This document shows positions 1 through 8,852 of a stretch of DNA of 64,000 bases, piece after piece; the first letter of the stretch is position 1, and each line of letters begins with the position of its first letter. Made by a program: the position numbers and the translations under genes. The notes under the pieces are model-generated. The model had not been told where the DNA came from and did not search any database. It worked only from the letters and a program-made list of their open reading frames with translations. The stretch is from Butyricicoccus_A sp963588905 (lineage in GTDB: Bacteria > Bacillota > Clostridia > Oscillospirales > Butyricicoccaceae), in contig CAVAJF010000031.1 of assembly GCA_963588905.1 (NCBI GenBank), positions 21,559 to 85,558 of the forward strand. The letters run 5' to 3'.

Positions 1-2627
1 ACGCAGTCAACATACCAATCCGACGGATGAATATCAGAGAAGATTTCCGTAACCGGCGTGGTCGGCTTCGGATTCAGCTTTACGATGTCTGTCTCGTACT
101 TGCCGTCACCGTCGGAATCCTGCTTGACGGAGAGACCATTCTGTTCTTCTGTAATCTGATAGCTGGTCTTGTCATTCAAATCATCGACAGATGTTACATC
201 ACCGTTGGTATCGGTAATATTCAGATCCTTTACACCGGAGATATTGATTGCATTATCCTTCATAGAAGATGTCACTTCACCATTGGAAGTGCCTGCAACC
301 GTGACGCTTGCCAATTCGCTGTTCTTTTCGCCAAAGTATTCAATACCTACGGTTTCATTGGCACTGGACGAAACCTGTACCTTCTGTTCTGCGTTGGAAT
401 CCGCCGGAACATCAACAGAAACCGTTGCATTTGCCGGAACAGAAGCCGTTACGCCTTCCTTAGAACCGGCAACTGTAATATCGCTGTCATCCTGAATATC
501 AGAGAAGGTCACAGCCTGATTTGTCTTTGCCCAGAATGCATTGTATACATCCTTCTTATCCGGTGCTTCTTCCCGATCCGGAACCGGTGATACACCATTA
601 CCAATCGGCAGTAAAATATCCGCGTTGTCGCTCTCTGTGCCGTTTGTTTTGATGGTATACTTGCCGTCTTTTACTGTAATAGAATCGGTATTGGCTGTAA
701 TCAGATATGGATATTCTGCATCTGCATCATCCTGTGCCGCAACCGACTGCGCATTTGCATTGTTTTCCTTGATAATGCCGCGTCTGGTCAAATCACGATA
801 TAAATTCTTTATTTCCGTCTTTTCATAAGTTATAACACCAAATTCAGAATCCTCATTATTCCATTGTTCAACTGTTTGTAATCCTATATTGTAACTCCAA
901 CCATTGAATGTTCCATTTTCATCTTTGTTCAAACGAAGTTCACGTTCTTCCCCCGGATGATTGCAGTCGTACACTTTAATAATACTATACCCATCATGAT
1001 CTTCCACGCCCAACGCCAACAATTCATGTCCACCTTGCACATCATGTCCGTTATTTCCATAAACTCCAATTGCTACTGCATCTGCATGTTTTTCTTTATA
1101 ATCCTTTACAGCATCATATAGCCCTTGTAAGTTATCTTCATTTTGACTTTTTTCTAACCGTCTGGATGGAAGTTCCTGACTAAGTTGACCATATTTAATA
1201 TATTGCACACCATTTAAGTCCATCTGAGAACTACGATCCCTAAATTCTATTTGATTCAAATGGTCATATGTAGAATTAAATGTATTTACACTCGGCAAAG
1301 AATGCCAAATATTAATGGCTGTTGATACCATACCATAGCAATGTCCACCATTTTTTCCATCGGCTTCCTTTATAGCTGCTCCTTGCGTCACTCCAAATAA
1401 CTTCTCGTAAAAAGTTATCGGAATATCATTAGCAAAATTCACCTGATTCCATGTATCATCCATGGTAATCAAACCGTCAGTTGGCTTCGGCGTCTCCCCC
1501 GGTGTCCACGGTGTCCACGTAATTGTACCGTAATATTGATTCCGAATCACATCTTCCCATCCGGAAGCATTGCGTGGATAATACGCCGTTGCAGTAATTT
1601 CATAAAAAGCTTGATCCTCAAAATGAGGAGCATCTCCTGTGAAATAAATTTTAGACAAATTTCCACATCCCGAAAACGGAGAATATCCAAGCCCCCTAAT
1701 AATATTAACACTTCTGCCAAATATAATTTTCTCTAATTTCGTGCAATCTTTAAATGCATAGTTGTTAATCGTTGTCACATTGTCTGGTATTGTGATTTCT
1801 TTTAAACTGCTGCAGCCTTTCAATACTTCCTGACTTATTTCAGATAACTGTTCAGATAGTCTAATCTTTTGTAGATTGATGCAGCCTGCAAATGCACCAT
1901 CATATATATGCCTAACACTATCCGGTATTTCCACTTCTTTCAAAGATGTACAATTAGTAAATGCATTATTATATATATTAATAACACTATTGGGAATAGA
2001 AACGCTTGACAATGCAGTACAGCTCTGAAAAGCACCACTAGAAATTGTCACGACGCTATCCGGAATTGTGACATTTCGCAAATTGGAACAACCCCCAAAT
2101 GTAGAGCTATTAATGATCGTAATTCCGTCTGGAATATCTATATACGATATACTTGTACAGCCCCAGAAAGCACTGTCCCCAATCTCATTTACACTGCTTG
2201 GAATCTTTATCTCCGTAAGACTAGAATTCTCTTGGAGAGCAGACGTTCTAATGCAGGTCAACCCATCCGGCAATGAAACTTGGATAAGATTCTTGCAACC
2301 AGACAGTGTATACTTTCCAATCGTTGTAATTCCAGTTTCCACTACTATCTTTGTAATTGCATCTCGGCTATCTTTCCATGGTACACTATTATCATTGCTA
2401 GTACCATAATTATACATCTCGCCTTCGCCGCTAATGGTGAGGGTTCCGCCTGCCAGCTTCCAATTTACTTTCTCTCCGCAGGTACCCTCGGTCGGGGCTG
2501 CTGCCTTTTGATCCGACTGGGTAAGGTTCTGCTGCGGCGGATTTTCTTCCGCAAACGCTGTCGGCAGGCAGGATGCCAGCATACCAAATGCCAGAACCAA
2601 GCTGACAAGCCGTTTTCTTAATTTCAT
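1..2627 (-). CDS. Secreted leucine-rich-repeat protein with papain-like domain and C-terminal SLH start (partial)
   Basis: The reading frame opens at an ATG preceded by AGGAGGAAAGAAG and stays open to the window edge, so the C-terminus is missing (at least 875 residues). A signal peptide (MKLRKRL, then a hydrophobic stretch ending TAFA) is followed from about residue 60 to 330 by BspA-type LRR_5 repeats of the form IPxSVxxIxxxAFxxCxxL. A globular segment follows with GGHCYGMV (Cys430), GGHELLALGVE (His534) and VYDCNHPG (Asp554), the order expected for a papain-like cysteine peptidase fold. A Thr/Ser/Asp-rich linker region leads to FSDIHPSDWYVDCV at the edge, which looks like the start of an S-layer homology domain. 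Probably a cell-surface adhesin or peptidase; the substrate is unknown. The LRR and peptidase-like part is visibly more A+T-rich than the flanking parts of the gene. Confidence 0.85.
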   Translation of the reverse strand, partial: MKLRKRLVSLVLAFGMLASCLPTAFAEENPPQQNLTQSDQKAAAPTEGTCGEKVNWKLAGGTLTISGEGEMYNYGTSNDNSVPWKDSRDAITKIVVETGITTIGKYTLSGCKNLIQVSLPDGLTCIRTSALQENSSLTEIKIPSSVNEIGDSAFWGCTSISYIDIPDGITIINSSTFGGCSNLRNVTIPDSVVTISSGAFQSCTALSSVSIPNSVINIYNNAFTNCTSLKEVEIPDSVRHIYDGAFAGCINLQKIRLSEQLSEISQEVLKGCSSLKEITIPDNVTTINNYAFKDCTKLEKIIFGRSVNIIRGLGYSPFSGCGNLSKIYFTGDAPHFEDQAFYEITATAYYPRNASGWEDVIRNQYYGTITWTPWTPGETPKPTDGLITMDDTWNQVNFANDIPITFYEKLFGVTQGAAIKEADGKNGGHCYGMVSTAINIWHSLPSVNTFNSTYDHLNQIEFRDRSSQMDLNGVQYIKYGQLSQELPSRRLEKSQNEDNLQGLYDAVKDYKEKHADAVAIGVYGNNGHDVQGGHELLALGVEDHDGYSIIKVYDCNHPGEERELRLNKDENGTFNGWSYNIGLQTVEQWNNEDSEFGVITYEKTEIKNLYRDLTRRGIIKENNANAQSVAAQDDADAEYPYLITANTDSITVKDGKYTIKTNGTESDNADILLPIGNGVSPVPDREEAPDKKDVYNAFWAKTNQAVTFSDIQDDSDITVAGSKEGVTASVPANATVSVDVPADSNAEQKVQVSSSANETVGIEYFGEKNSELASVTVAGTSNGEVTSSMKDNAINISGVKDLNITDTNGDVTSVDDLNDKTSYQITEEQNGLSVKQDSDGDGKYETDIVKLNPKPTTPVTEIFSDIHPSDWYVDC

Positions 2628-2737
2628 CTTCTTTCCTCCTTCAAGTCCGGTGTGTTACAACAAAAAACTGAATCTATTTTAATTTTTCACAAAAATATCC
2701 GTATAAATTCATCGTTTTTTGTCTATTTTACAGTCAT

Positions 2738-2766
2738 ATTATACTCTGCCCGTTTCTTTTTGTCTA
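2738..2766 (-). promoter_or_regulatory. Promoter of the LRR/SLH gene
   Basis: On the minus strand TAGACA and TATAAT are separated by exactly 17 bases. The predicted start lies about 100 bases upstream of the ATG. No other feature was seen in the 2628-2931 intergenic region apart from a TATACT-like box (2886-2891) before the plus-strand gene, which lacks a good -35. Confidence 0.6.
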
Positions 2767-2931
2767 CCATAATTTTGATTTTTTTAACTCTTTCGGGTTG
2801 CCGCATAAATATGCACGCAAAATCCCCTCTGCACCCGCTGCATTTTTGTTGATGTTTGTATCTAACAGGAGGCGGGCAATCATGTTATACTAGACATGTT
2901 AAACACATCATATATTAGGAGGTTTTATCCC

Positions 2932-3618
2932 ATGCCAATTTCATCGGAAACACTGAAACGTTATGCATTATGTATTTTGGGCCTGTTCTTCTCGGCGCAG
3001 GGCGTTGCTATCACGAAGCTGGGCGCATTGGGCGTTTCCCCGATTTCTTCGGTCGCCAATGTCATGAGCCTGCGTTTACCGGCGCTGTCTCTCGGCAACT
3101 GGCTGATTATCTGGAACTGCGTTTTGATTCTCGGTCAGATTCTCATTCTGCGCCGTAAATTCCAGCCGATTCAGCTGCTTCAGATTCCACTGTCTTTCCT
3201 CTTTGGTTATTTTACAGATTTCGGTATGTGGGCGTTCTCTTGGGCTTCTCCGGAGTTGTATCCGCTGCGTCTGGTCAATATCTGCTGCGGCACGATTATT
3301 CTGGGCTTTGGCATTGCGCTGTGTGTCATTGCCAATGCGGTCATGAATTCCGGCGAGGCATTTGTCAAGGCAATTTCCGACACCACCCACAAGGATTTCG
3401 GCACGCTGAAAATCTGCTTTGACGTCAGCTGCGTCGTGATCGCACTGGTTCTGTCTTTGATTTTCTTTGACTTTACCATTCAGGGCACCCGTGAGGGCAC
3501 ACTGATTGCCGCGCTGTGCACCGGTATGGTCATCAAGTTCTTCACTCCGCGTCTGCGTCAGCCGCTGGAGCGCTTTATTGGCTGCCATCACGCCCGCCAA
3601 GAGGAATTTTCCGCATGA
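2932..3618 (+). CDS. YczE/YyaS/YitT-like integral membrane protein
   Basis: A 228-residue protein with about five hydrophobic segments. The opening LFFSAQGVAITKLGALGVSP and the internal GFGIALCVIANAVMNSGEAF resemble the YczE/YitT group (DUF6198-like), whose transported substrate, if any, is unknown. The start chosen is the ATG at 2932, nine bases after AGGAGG at 2917-2922; an in-frame ATG at 2896 has no ribosome binding site. It overlaps the next gene by ATGA, so the two are probably translationally coupled. The family call is moderately sure, the function is not known. Confidence 0.75.
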   Translation: MPISSETLKRYALCILGLFFSAQGVAITKLGALGVSPISSVANVMSLRLPALSLGNWLIIWNCVLILGQILILRRKFQPIQLLQIPLSFLFGYFTDFGMWAFSWASPELYPLRLVNICCGTIILGFGIALCVIANAVMNSGEAFVKAISDTTHKDFGTLKICFDVSCVVIALVLSLIFFDFTIQGTREGTLIAALCTGMVIKFFTPRLRQPLERFIGCHHARQEEFSA

Positions 3619-4463
3619 TTATTGATTTTCATACCCATACCTTTCCTGCGAAAATTGCCGGTTCCGTCATTGCCCATCTGCAAAGCAAATCGCGTTCTAT
3701 GGCGTTCACTGACGCCACCAACGACGGCCTGCGCCGCTCCATGGACAATGCCGGCATTGATCTGTCGATTCTGCTGCCGGTCATGACCAATACGCATCAG
3801 GTACCCAAGCTCAACGAGCTTGCCGCCCGCACCAACGAGCATTGGGAAGAAACCGGTCTGCTGTCGTTCGGCGGTATGCATCCGGAATATACCAATTATA
3901 AAGAGGAACTGCGGCATGTTGCGGACATGGGCATCAAGGGCATCAAGCTGCATCCGGCATATCAAGGCTATGATTTTGATGACATTCGCTATCTGCGCAT
4001 CATTGACAAGGCAACAGAACTGGGGCTGATCATCCTGACGCACGCCGGTATGGACATCGGCATTCCGGAACACAACTACTGCTCCACCGTGCACATTCGC
4101 CACGTGATGCAGGAGGTTGCACCGGACAAGCTGGTTCTCGCTCACATGGGCGGCTGGCAGGGCTGGCGCGATGTTGCGAACAATCTTGCCGGTCTGCCGC
4201 TGTATTATGACACCGCATTTGCGATGGGTGATATTCTCCCTGCACCGAACACCACACGCACCGAAGAAGAATCGCACAATATGAACAAGCAGCAATTCAC
4301 CTTCCTTGCGCACACGCTGGGAACTGACAAATTGTTGTTTGCCACGGATTGCCCGTGGAGCAGTCAGTCGGAATCCCTGCAATTCCTCCGTGACTGTGAA
4401 TTTACGCAACAAGAGCTGGCAGATATTTTGGGAAACAACGCACAAAAGCTGCTGCAAATTTAA
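3615..4463 (+). CDS. Metal-dependent amidohydrolase (amidohydrolase_2 TIM barrel)
   Basis: A 282-residue TIM-barrel hydrolase. Metal and catalytic candidates in the usual order are His6 and His8 (DFHTHTFP), Lys111 (GIKGIKLHPAY), His143 (LTHAGMD), His177 (LAHMGGW) and Asp245 (FATDCPW). This set matches the amidohydrolase_2 group, which includes decarboxylases and lactone hydrolases. The ATG at 3615 overlaps the stop of the membrane protein upstream and has AGAGGA in front; a longer in-frame reading from 3516 would run back into that gene. Substrate unknown. A terminator follows directly. Confidence 0.85.
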   Translation: MIIDFHTHTFPAKIAGSVIAHLQSKSRSMAFTDATNDGLRRSMDNAGIDLSILLPVMTNTHQVPKLNELAARTNEHWEETGLLSFGGMHPEYTNYKEELRHVADMGIKGIKLHPAYQGYDFDDIRYLRIIDKATELGLIILTHAGMDIGIPEHNYCSTVHIRHVMQEVAPDKLVLAHMGGWQGWRDVANNLAGLPLYYDTAFAMGDILPAPNTTRTEEESHNMNKQQFTFLAHTLGTDKLLFATDCPWSSQSESLQFLRDCEFTQQELADILGNNAQKLLQI

Positions 4464-4475
4464 TTTACGCATGAA

Positions 4476-4507
4476 AAATCCCGTCTTTCGCGTGAAAGAC
4501 GGGATTT
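4476..4507. terminator. Bidirectional Rho-independent terminator
   Basis: A perfect 14-bp stem (AAATCCCGTCTTTC) with a four-base loop, A-rich before and T-rich after, lies between the convergent amidohydrolase and phenylacetate-CoA ligase genes and can serve both. Confidence 0.9.
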
Positions 4508-4521
4508 TATTATGTAGCAAC

Positions 4522-5829
4522 TTAGCTCTTGAACAGATTGCGCTTGTCGATAATACGAACAGCCTTGCCCTCGCTGCGTGCGATTGCCTTCGGCGGCAGC
4601 AGCTTGACATCAACCTTGATGCCGAGCATTGCCTTAAGAGCGGCAACCAGCTTCTTCTCGCGCTCTGCGTCGGAAATCTTCAGGTCATTGAACATTTCCA
4701 AAGACATCTCGACATTGACTTCAATCGTATCGCTGTTGTTGACGCGATCGACAATCAGTTCATAGTTTGCCGGATAGCCTTCGTTGAGCAGAACCGTCTC
4801 GATCTGGGACGGGAAGACATTGACGCCCTTGACAACCATCATATCATCGCTGCGGCCGAGCGGCTTAGACATGCGGATATGGGTGCGTCCGCACGGGCAC
4901 TTTTCTCTGCTCAAAATGCAAATATCGCGGGTGCGATAGCGCATCAGCGGGAATGCTTCCTTGGTCAGGCAGGTGAATACCAGCTCACCGCGCTCACCAT
5001 CCGGCAGCACCTCACCGGTATTGGGGTCAATGATTTCTGCAATGAAGTGATCCTCATTGACATGCATACCGTTCTGCTCCTCGCACTCGAAGGAAACGCC
5101 CGGGCCGGAAATCTCGGTCAGACCGTAAATGTCATACGCCTTGATGCCGAGGCTCTCCTCAATGCTGTGTCGCATCTCTTCCGTCCACGCCTCTGCGCCG
5201 AAAATGCCTGCCTTGAGCTTGATTTTATCGCGCAGACCGCGTTCGTTGACGCTCTCGCCCAGATACGCGGCATACGACGGCGTGCAGCACAAAATCGTGG
5301 AGCCAAGATCCGTCATAAATTGCAGCTGACGCTCGGTGTTGCCGGACGACATCGGCAGAGTCAGACAGCCGACCTTATGCGCGCCGCCGTTCAGACCCGC
5401 GCCGCCGGTGAACAGACCATAGCCATAGGCAACGTGGCAGACATCTTCATCCGATCCGCCTGCTGCGACAATCGCACGGGCGCAGCACTCTTCCCACAGA
5501 TCAATGTCATGCTGGGTGTAGAACGCAACGACGCGACGGCCGGTCGTGCCGCTGGTGGACTGGATGCGCACGCAGTCCTTGAGCGGCTTCGCCAGCAGAC
5601 CATACGGATACTGATCCTTCAGATCATCCTTGGTGATAAACGGCAGCAAATGCAAATCTTCAATGCCGTGAATGTCCTCCGGCTTGACGCCTGCCTCGTC
5701 CATCTTGCCTCGGTAAAATTCTACGTTGTCATATACATACTTGACCTGTGCGACCAGCCGCTCGCTCTGTAATGCCTGCAGCTGGTCAACCGGCATCGTC
5801 TCAATTTCCGGCTGATAATACTTGCTCAT
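4522..5829 (-). CDS. paaK: Phenylacetate--CoA ligase
   Basis: A 435-residue member of the adenylate-forming PaaK family, which makes aryl-acetyl-CoA from arylacetate, CoA and ATP. The P-loop-like STSGTTGRR lies at 91-99, with YGLTEISGPG in the middle and RYRTRDI plus KPLGRSDDMMVVKGVNVFPS in the hinge and C-terminal domain. Length is normal for the family. It follows iorB at 191 bases on the same strand, and the pairing with an indolepyruvate oxidoreductase is typical of organisms that oxidise aromatic amino acids. A weak AAGGAG precedes the ATG at about 12 bases. Confidence 0.92.
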   Translation of the reverse strand: MSKYYQPEIETMPVDQLQALQSERLVAQVKYVYDNVEFYRGKMDEAGVKPEDIHGIEDLHLLPFITKDDLKDQYPYGLLAKPLKDCVRIQSTSGTTGRRVVAFYTQHDIDLWEECCARAIVAAGGSDEDVCHVAYGYGLFTGGAGLNGGAHKVGCLTLPMSSGNTERQLQFMTDLGSTILCCTPSYAAYLGESVNERGLRDKIKLKAGIFGAEAWTEEMRHSIEESLGIKAYDIYGLTEISGPGVSFECEEQNGMHVNEDHFIAEIIDPNTGEVLPDGERGELVFTCLTKEAFPLMRYRTRDICILSREKCPCGRTHIRMSKPLGRSDDMMVVKGVNVFPSQIETVLLNEGYPANYELIVDRVNNSDTIEVNVEMSLEMFNDLKISDAEREKKLVAALKAMLGIKVDVKLLPPKAIARSEGKAVRIIDKRNLFKS

Positions 5830-6020
5830 TTCCCATTAAACTCCTTGTTTTCGCATGAAATCATTCCTTCCCCGCTGCGCCTTCCTTCCGAAAAGGTGCT
5901 GCAGCGGGGACTTCGTTCTGATTTCTACAGAGAGCCTGCCTGCTCTCCGATTGAACTGCGTCTCTCTGAGGGACATTCCTCGTGTCCCTGCTCCCTGAGA
6001 GGGATTTCTCCCAAATGTAT
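5830..6020 (-). other. Structured intercistronic segment between iorB and paaK
   Basis: No coding signal was found. Read on the minus strand it can form three hairpins: CTCTC outer plus AGGGACA/TGTCCCT inner (about 5966-6003), GAGAGC/GCTCTC (about 5930-5947) and CCCCGCTGC/GCAGCGGGG (5870-5909). There is no U-tract, so it looks like a processing or stability element or an unrecognised leader rather than a terminator. Confidence 0.4.
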
Positions 6021-6593
6021 TTACTCTACTCTTCCGAGATGGAAAGCCTTTCTGTTCAGCTCCAGGAACTTCGCCGGAACGCTTGCTTCCAGTGCATCCA
6101 GCCAAGCCTGCTCGCTGATCTGATCGAAATAACGGGACAGTCTGCCCATCAGCGCGATGTTCACTGCCTTTGCAGAGCCTGCCTCGGTAGCAATTGCCAA
6201 GGCATCCATGGCATCAACCTTTGCGCCCAGCGCTTCCATCTTCTCTACCAAATCAGACGGATACTGTGCGGCACCGGTGATAACCGGCATCGGGTCGATT
6301 TCCTGCGTGTTGACGATAACGCGTCCGCCCGGCTTGAGGTATTCCATCCAACGGGCAGCCTCCAGCTTCTCAAACGAAACGATAAAATCTGCTTCGCCCT
6401 TGTCAATAATCGGGGAATACACGTGATCGCCAAAGCGAACATAGGTGACTACGCTGCCGCCGCGCTGGCTCATGCCGTGCACTTCGGAAACCTTTACATC
6501 ATAATTTTGGTCGAGCAGCAGACGTCCGAGCAGCTTACTTGCCAACAGGGAGCCCTGACCGCCGACACCTACAATCATTACATTCGTTGTCAT
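6021..6593 (-). CDS. iorB: Indolepyruvate:ferredoxin oxidoreductase subunit beta
   Basis: A 190-residue gamma/beta-type subunit of the 2-oxoacid:ferredoxin oxidoreductase superfamily. The glycine-rich IVGVGGQGSLLASKLL at 7-22, then VSEVHGMSQRGGSVVTYVRFG and the RYFDQI segment, are typical of IorB. It follows iorA by 13 bases, so both are made together. With IorA it decarboxylates aryl pyruvates from transaminated aromatic amino acids to aryl-acetyl-CoA while reducing ferredoxin. Confidence 0.93.
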   Translation of the reverse strand: MTTNVMIVGVGGQGSLLASKLLGRLLLDQNYDVKVSEVHGMSQRGGSVVTYVRFGDHVYSPIIDKGEADFIVSFEKLEAARWMEYLKPGGRVIVNTQEIDPMPVITGAAQYPSDLVEKMEALGAKVDAMDALAIATEAGSAKAVNIALMGRLSRYFDQISEQAWLDALEASVPAKFLELNRKAFHLGRVE

Positions 6594-6606
6594 GTTCAGT
6601 ACCTCC

Positions 6607-8334
6607 TTACGCCTTCAGCGCGTCAAACGCACACATCTGCTGGCAGACACCACAGCCCACGCAAAGGGTCACGTCAATGACTGCCTTGTTGTTCTTGATG
6701 CTGATTGCCGGACAGCCCAGCTTCATGCAGCTGCGGCAGCCGCGGCAGGCATCGGTATCTACCTTGAGCGGCGGATTGTGCTTGACGTACTTGAGCAGCG
6801 CACACGGACGGCGGCTGATGATAACAGACGGTGCTTCTGCTGCCAGCTCCTCCTTGAGGACGGTATCGCACTGCTTGAGGTCATACGGATCGACAACGCG
6901 GATGCGCTCGAAGCCCATAGCGCGGCACAGAGATTCCAAATCAATCTTGCCTGCCGGATCGCCCTTAATGTTATAGCCCGTCGTCGGATTCTGCTGATGG
7001 CCGGTCATACCGGTGATCGAGTTGTCCAGAATAATGACGGTAGAATTGCTCTGGTTATACGCAATGTTTGCCAGACCGGTCATACCGGAATGCATAAAGG
7101 TCGAGTCGCCGATAACAGCAACCGTCTTGCCCTCCGATTCCTTGCCCAGTGCCTTGTTAAAGCCATGAATCGAGGAAATCGAAGCACCCATGCACAGAGT
7201 CATCTCAATGGCGTTGAGCGGAGCGACAGCGCCCAGCGTATAACATCCAATATCACCGAGTACGGTGCACTTGTTCTTAGACAGCGTGTAGAACATGCCG
7301 CGGTGCGGACATCCGGCACACATAACCGGCGGACGTGCCGGCATGGTCTCATCCAGCTTCTTGCCTTCCGGAACCGGCAGACCCAGCTTTTCTGCAATCA
7401 GATTCTGGGAGAACTCGTCCTCAATCGGCAGAACGTCCTTGCCGGTGACGGTCAGACCCAGCTGCTTGCAGTGATTTTCAATAATCGGATCCAGCTCTTC
7501 AATGACAACCAGCTTGTCAACCTTTGCGGCGAAGTCCAGAATCAGCTTCTCCGGCAGCGGATTGACCATGCCCAGCTTGAGGATAGATGCCTTATCGCCG
7601 AATACTTCCTTTGCATACTGATAGCAGGTGCTGGAAGCAATGACACCGACAGAGGTATCGCCCCACTCGATGCGGTTGAACTCACAGTTTTCCGCAAAGG
7701 CAATCAGATCACGGGTGCGCTGCTCGACAATCGGATGACGCTTCTTCGCGTTGCCCGGCATCATAACATACTTGCCGATGTTCTTCTCATACGGCTTTAC
7801 CGGCGGCTCTACGCGCTCGCCCGGCTCGACGATGCTCTGAGAATGCGCTACACGTGTGCACATCTTGATGATAAACGGCGTGTCAAACTGCTCAGACAGC
7901 TCAAATGCGCGCATGGTAAACGCACGTGCTTCCGCAGAATCCGACGGCTCCAGCATCGGGATCTTAGATGCAATCGCATGGTGGCGGGAATCCTGCTCAT
8001 TCTGAGAGGAATGCATACCGGCATCATCTGCAACAACGATAACCATACCGGCGTTGACACCGGTATACGAAACGGTAAACAGCGGGTCAGCAGCTACGTT
8101 GAGACCCACGTGCTTCATGCCGCAGAAGCTGCGCTTGCCCGCCAGACAGGCGCCAAATGCGACTTCCATCGCTACCTTTTCATTCGGTGCCCATTCGCAG
8201 TAAATTTCATCATACTTTGCGGCTTCTTCGGTTACCTCGGTACTCGGCGTACCCGGATAGCTGGAAACGACCGCGCAGCCTGCTTCATACAGACCGCGAG
8301 CAACTGCCTTGTTGCCCAGCATAAGCTGTTTCAT
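6607..8334 (-). CDS. iorA: Indolepyruvate:ferredoxin oxidoreductase subunit alpha
   Basis: A 575-residue subunit with the pyrimidine-binding domain first (SSYPGTPSTEVTE), a TPP-binding domain in the second half (GDIGCYTLG, then GDSTF...LDNSITGMTG) and two C-terminal [4Fe-4S] clusters (CRGCRSCMKLGCP and CVGCGVCQQMC). The reaction is oxidative decarboxylation of indolepyruvate and related aryl pyruvates with ferredoxin as acceptor. It lies between the YerC-like regulator and iorB. The 56-base gap upstream can fold into a short AGAGGGGAAA/TTTCCTCTCT hairpin before the ribosome binding site. Confidence 0.95.
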   Translation of the reverse strand: MKQLMLGNKAVARGLYEAGCAVVSSYPGTPSTEVTEEAAKYDEIYCEWAPNEKVAMEVAFGACLAGKRSFCGMKHVGLNVAADPLFTVSYTGVNAGMVIVVADDAGMHSSQNEQDSRHHAIASKIPMLEPSDSAEARAFTMRAFELSEQFDTPFIIKMCTRVAHSQSIVEPGERVEPPVKPYEKNIGKYVMMPGNAKKRHPIVEQRTRDLIAFAENCEFNRIEWGDTSVGVIASSTCYQYAKEVFGDKASILKLGMVNPLPEKLILDFAAKVDKLVVIEELDPIIENHCKQLGLTVTGKDVLPIEDEFSQNLIAEKLGLPVPEGKKLDETMPARPPVMCAGCPHRGMFYTLSKNKCTVLGDIGCYTLGAVAPLNAIEMTLCMGASISSIHGFNKALGKESEGKTVAVIGDSTFMHSGMTGLANIAYNQSNSTVIILDNSITGMTGHQQNPTTGYNIKGDPAGKIDLESLCRAMGFERIRVVDPYDLKQCDTVLKEELAAEAPSVIISRRPCALLKYVKHNPPLKVDTDACRGCRSCMKLGCPAISIKNNKAVIDVTLCVGCGVCQQMCAFDALKA

Positions 8335-8390
8335 AAATCAGATTCCTTCCTTTGTATATAATTGGAGAGAGGAAATAAGAATTTCCCCTC

Positions 8391-8693
8391 TTACTTGTCC
8401 TCATCCTCTTTTGCAATCTGTTCGGTCATGCTGCGCAGCACACCTGTGCCGCCGGACAGCATCCGGCTGACGCGGCTGATCGTCGCGCTGCTCGCACCCG
8501 TGCATCCGAGAATCTCGTTATAAATTTTTCCCTCCGTCAGCAAAACCGCCACATCGAAGCGCTGTTCCATTGCCCGCGCTTCGGATACGGTGCACAGATC
8601 CTCAAAGAACTGTCTGCACTCATCAACGTTTTTCAGCTTCAGGATGTTCTCATACAGAGCCATACTCGGCTTCTTGTGGTCTAATCTTGCCAT
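8391..8693 (-). CDS. TrpR/YerC-YecD family DNA-binding protein
   Basis: A 100-residue all-helical protein. FFEDLCTVSEARAMEQRF followed by the helix-turn-helix EILGCTGASSATISRVSR matches the YerC/YecD group of the Trp-repressor superfamily. It is the first gene of the ior transcription unit. TrpR-type folds can bind an aromatic effector, so control of the aromatic amino-acid pathway downstream is an attractive inference, but YerC proteins have no firmly established ligand. Confidence 0.88.
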   Translation of the reverse strand: MARLDHKKPSMALYENILKLKNVDECRQFFEDLCTVSEARAMEQRFDVAVLLTEGKIYNEILGCTGASSATISRVSRMLSGGTGVLRSMTEQIAKEDEDK

Positions 8694-8799
8694 GCGGCTT
8701 CCTCCCCTGCTGCTGCCGCATCTCCGGCAGCTGGATTGTTGACGCTTTCAATAATCAGTTTAACACAATACTGCGCAACAGTAAATATTTTCACGAAAA

Positions 8800-8828
8800 A
8801 ACGATCTCTGTCTGTAACAGAGACCGTT
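8800..8828 (-). terminator. Terminator after the acyl-CoA synthetase gene
   Basis: An 11-bp stem with one mismatch (AACGATCTCTG against CAGAGACCGTT) is followed on the minus strand by a run of T. It separates the acyl-CoA synthetase from the YerC-ior unit. Confidence 0.8.
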
Positions 8829-8852
8829 TCTTTCTATTTGTGCTGACTGTAC

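Noticed and set aside
5836..6123. Small frames in the iorB-paaK gap
   Set aside because: No ribosome binding site, and sequence made of hairpin arms; both strands are open by chance.
4306..8361. Long plus-strand frames opposite paaK, iorB and iorA
   Set aside because: Shadows of clearly identified minus-strand genes, without start signals.
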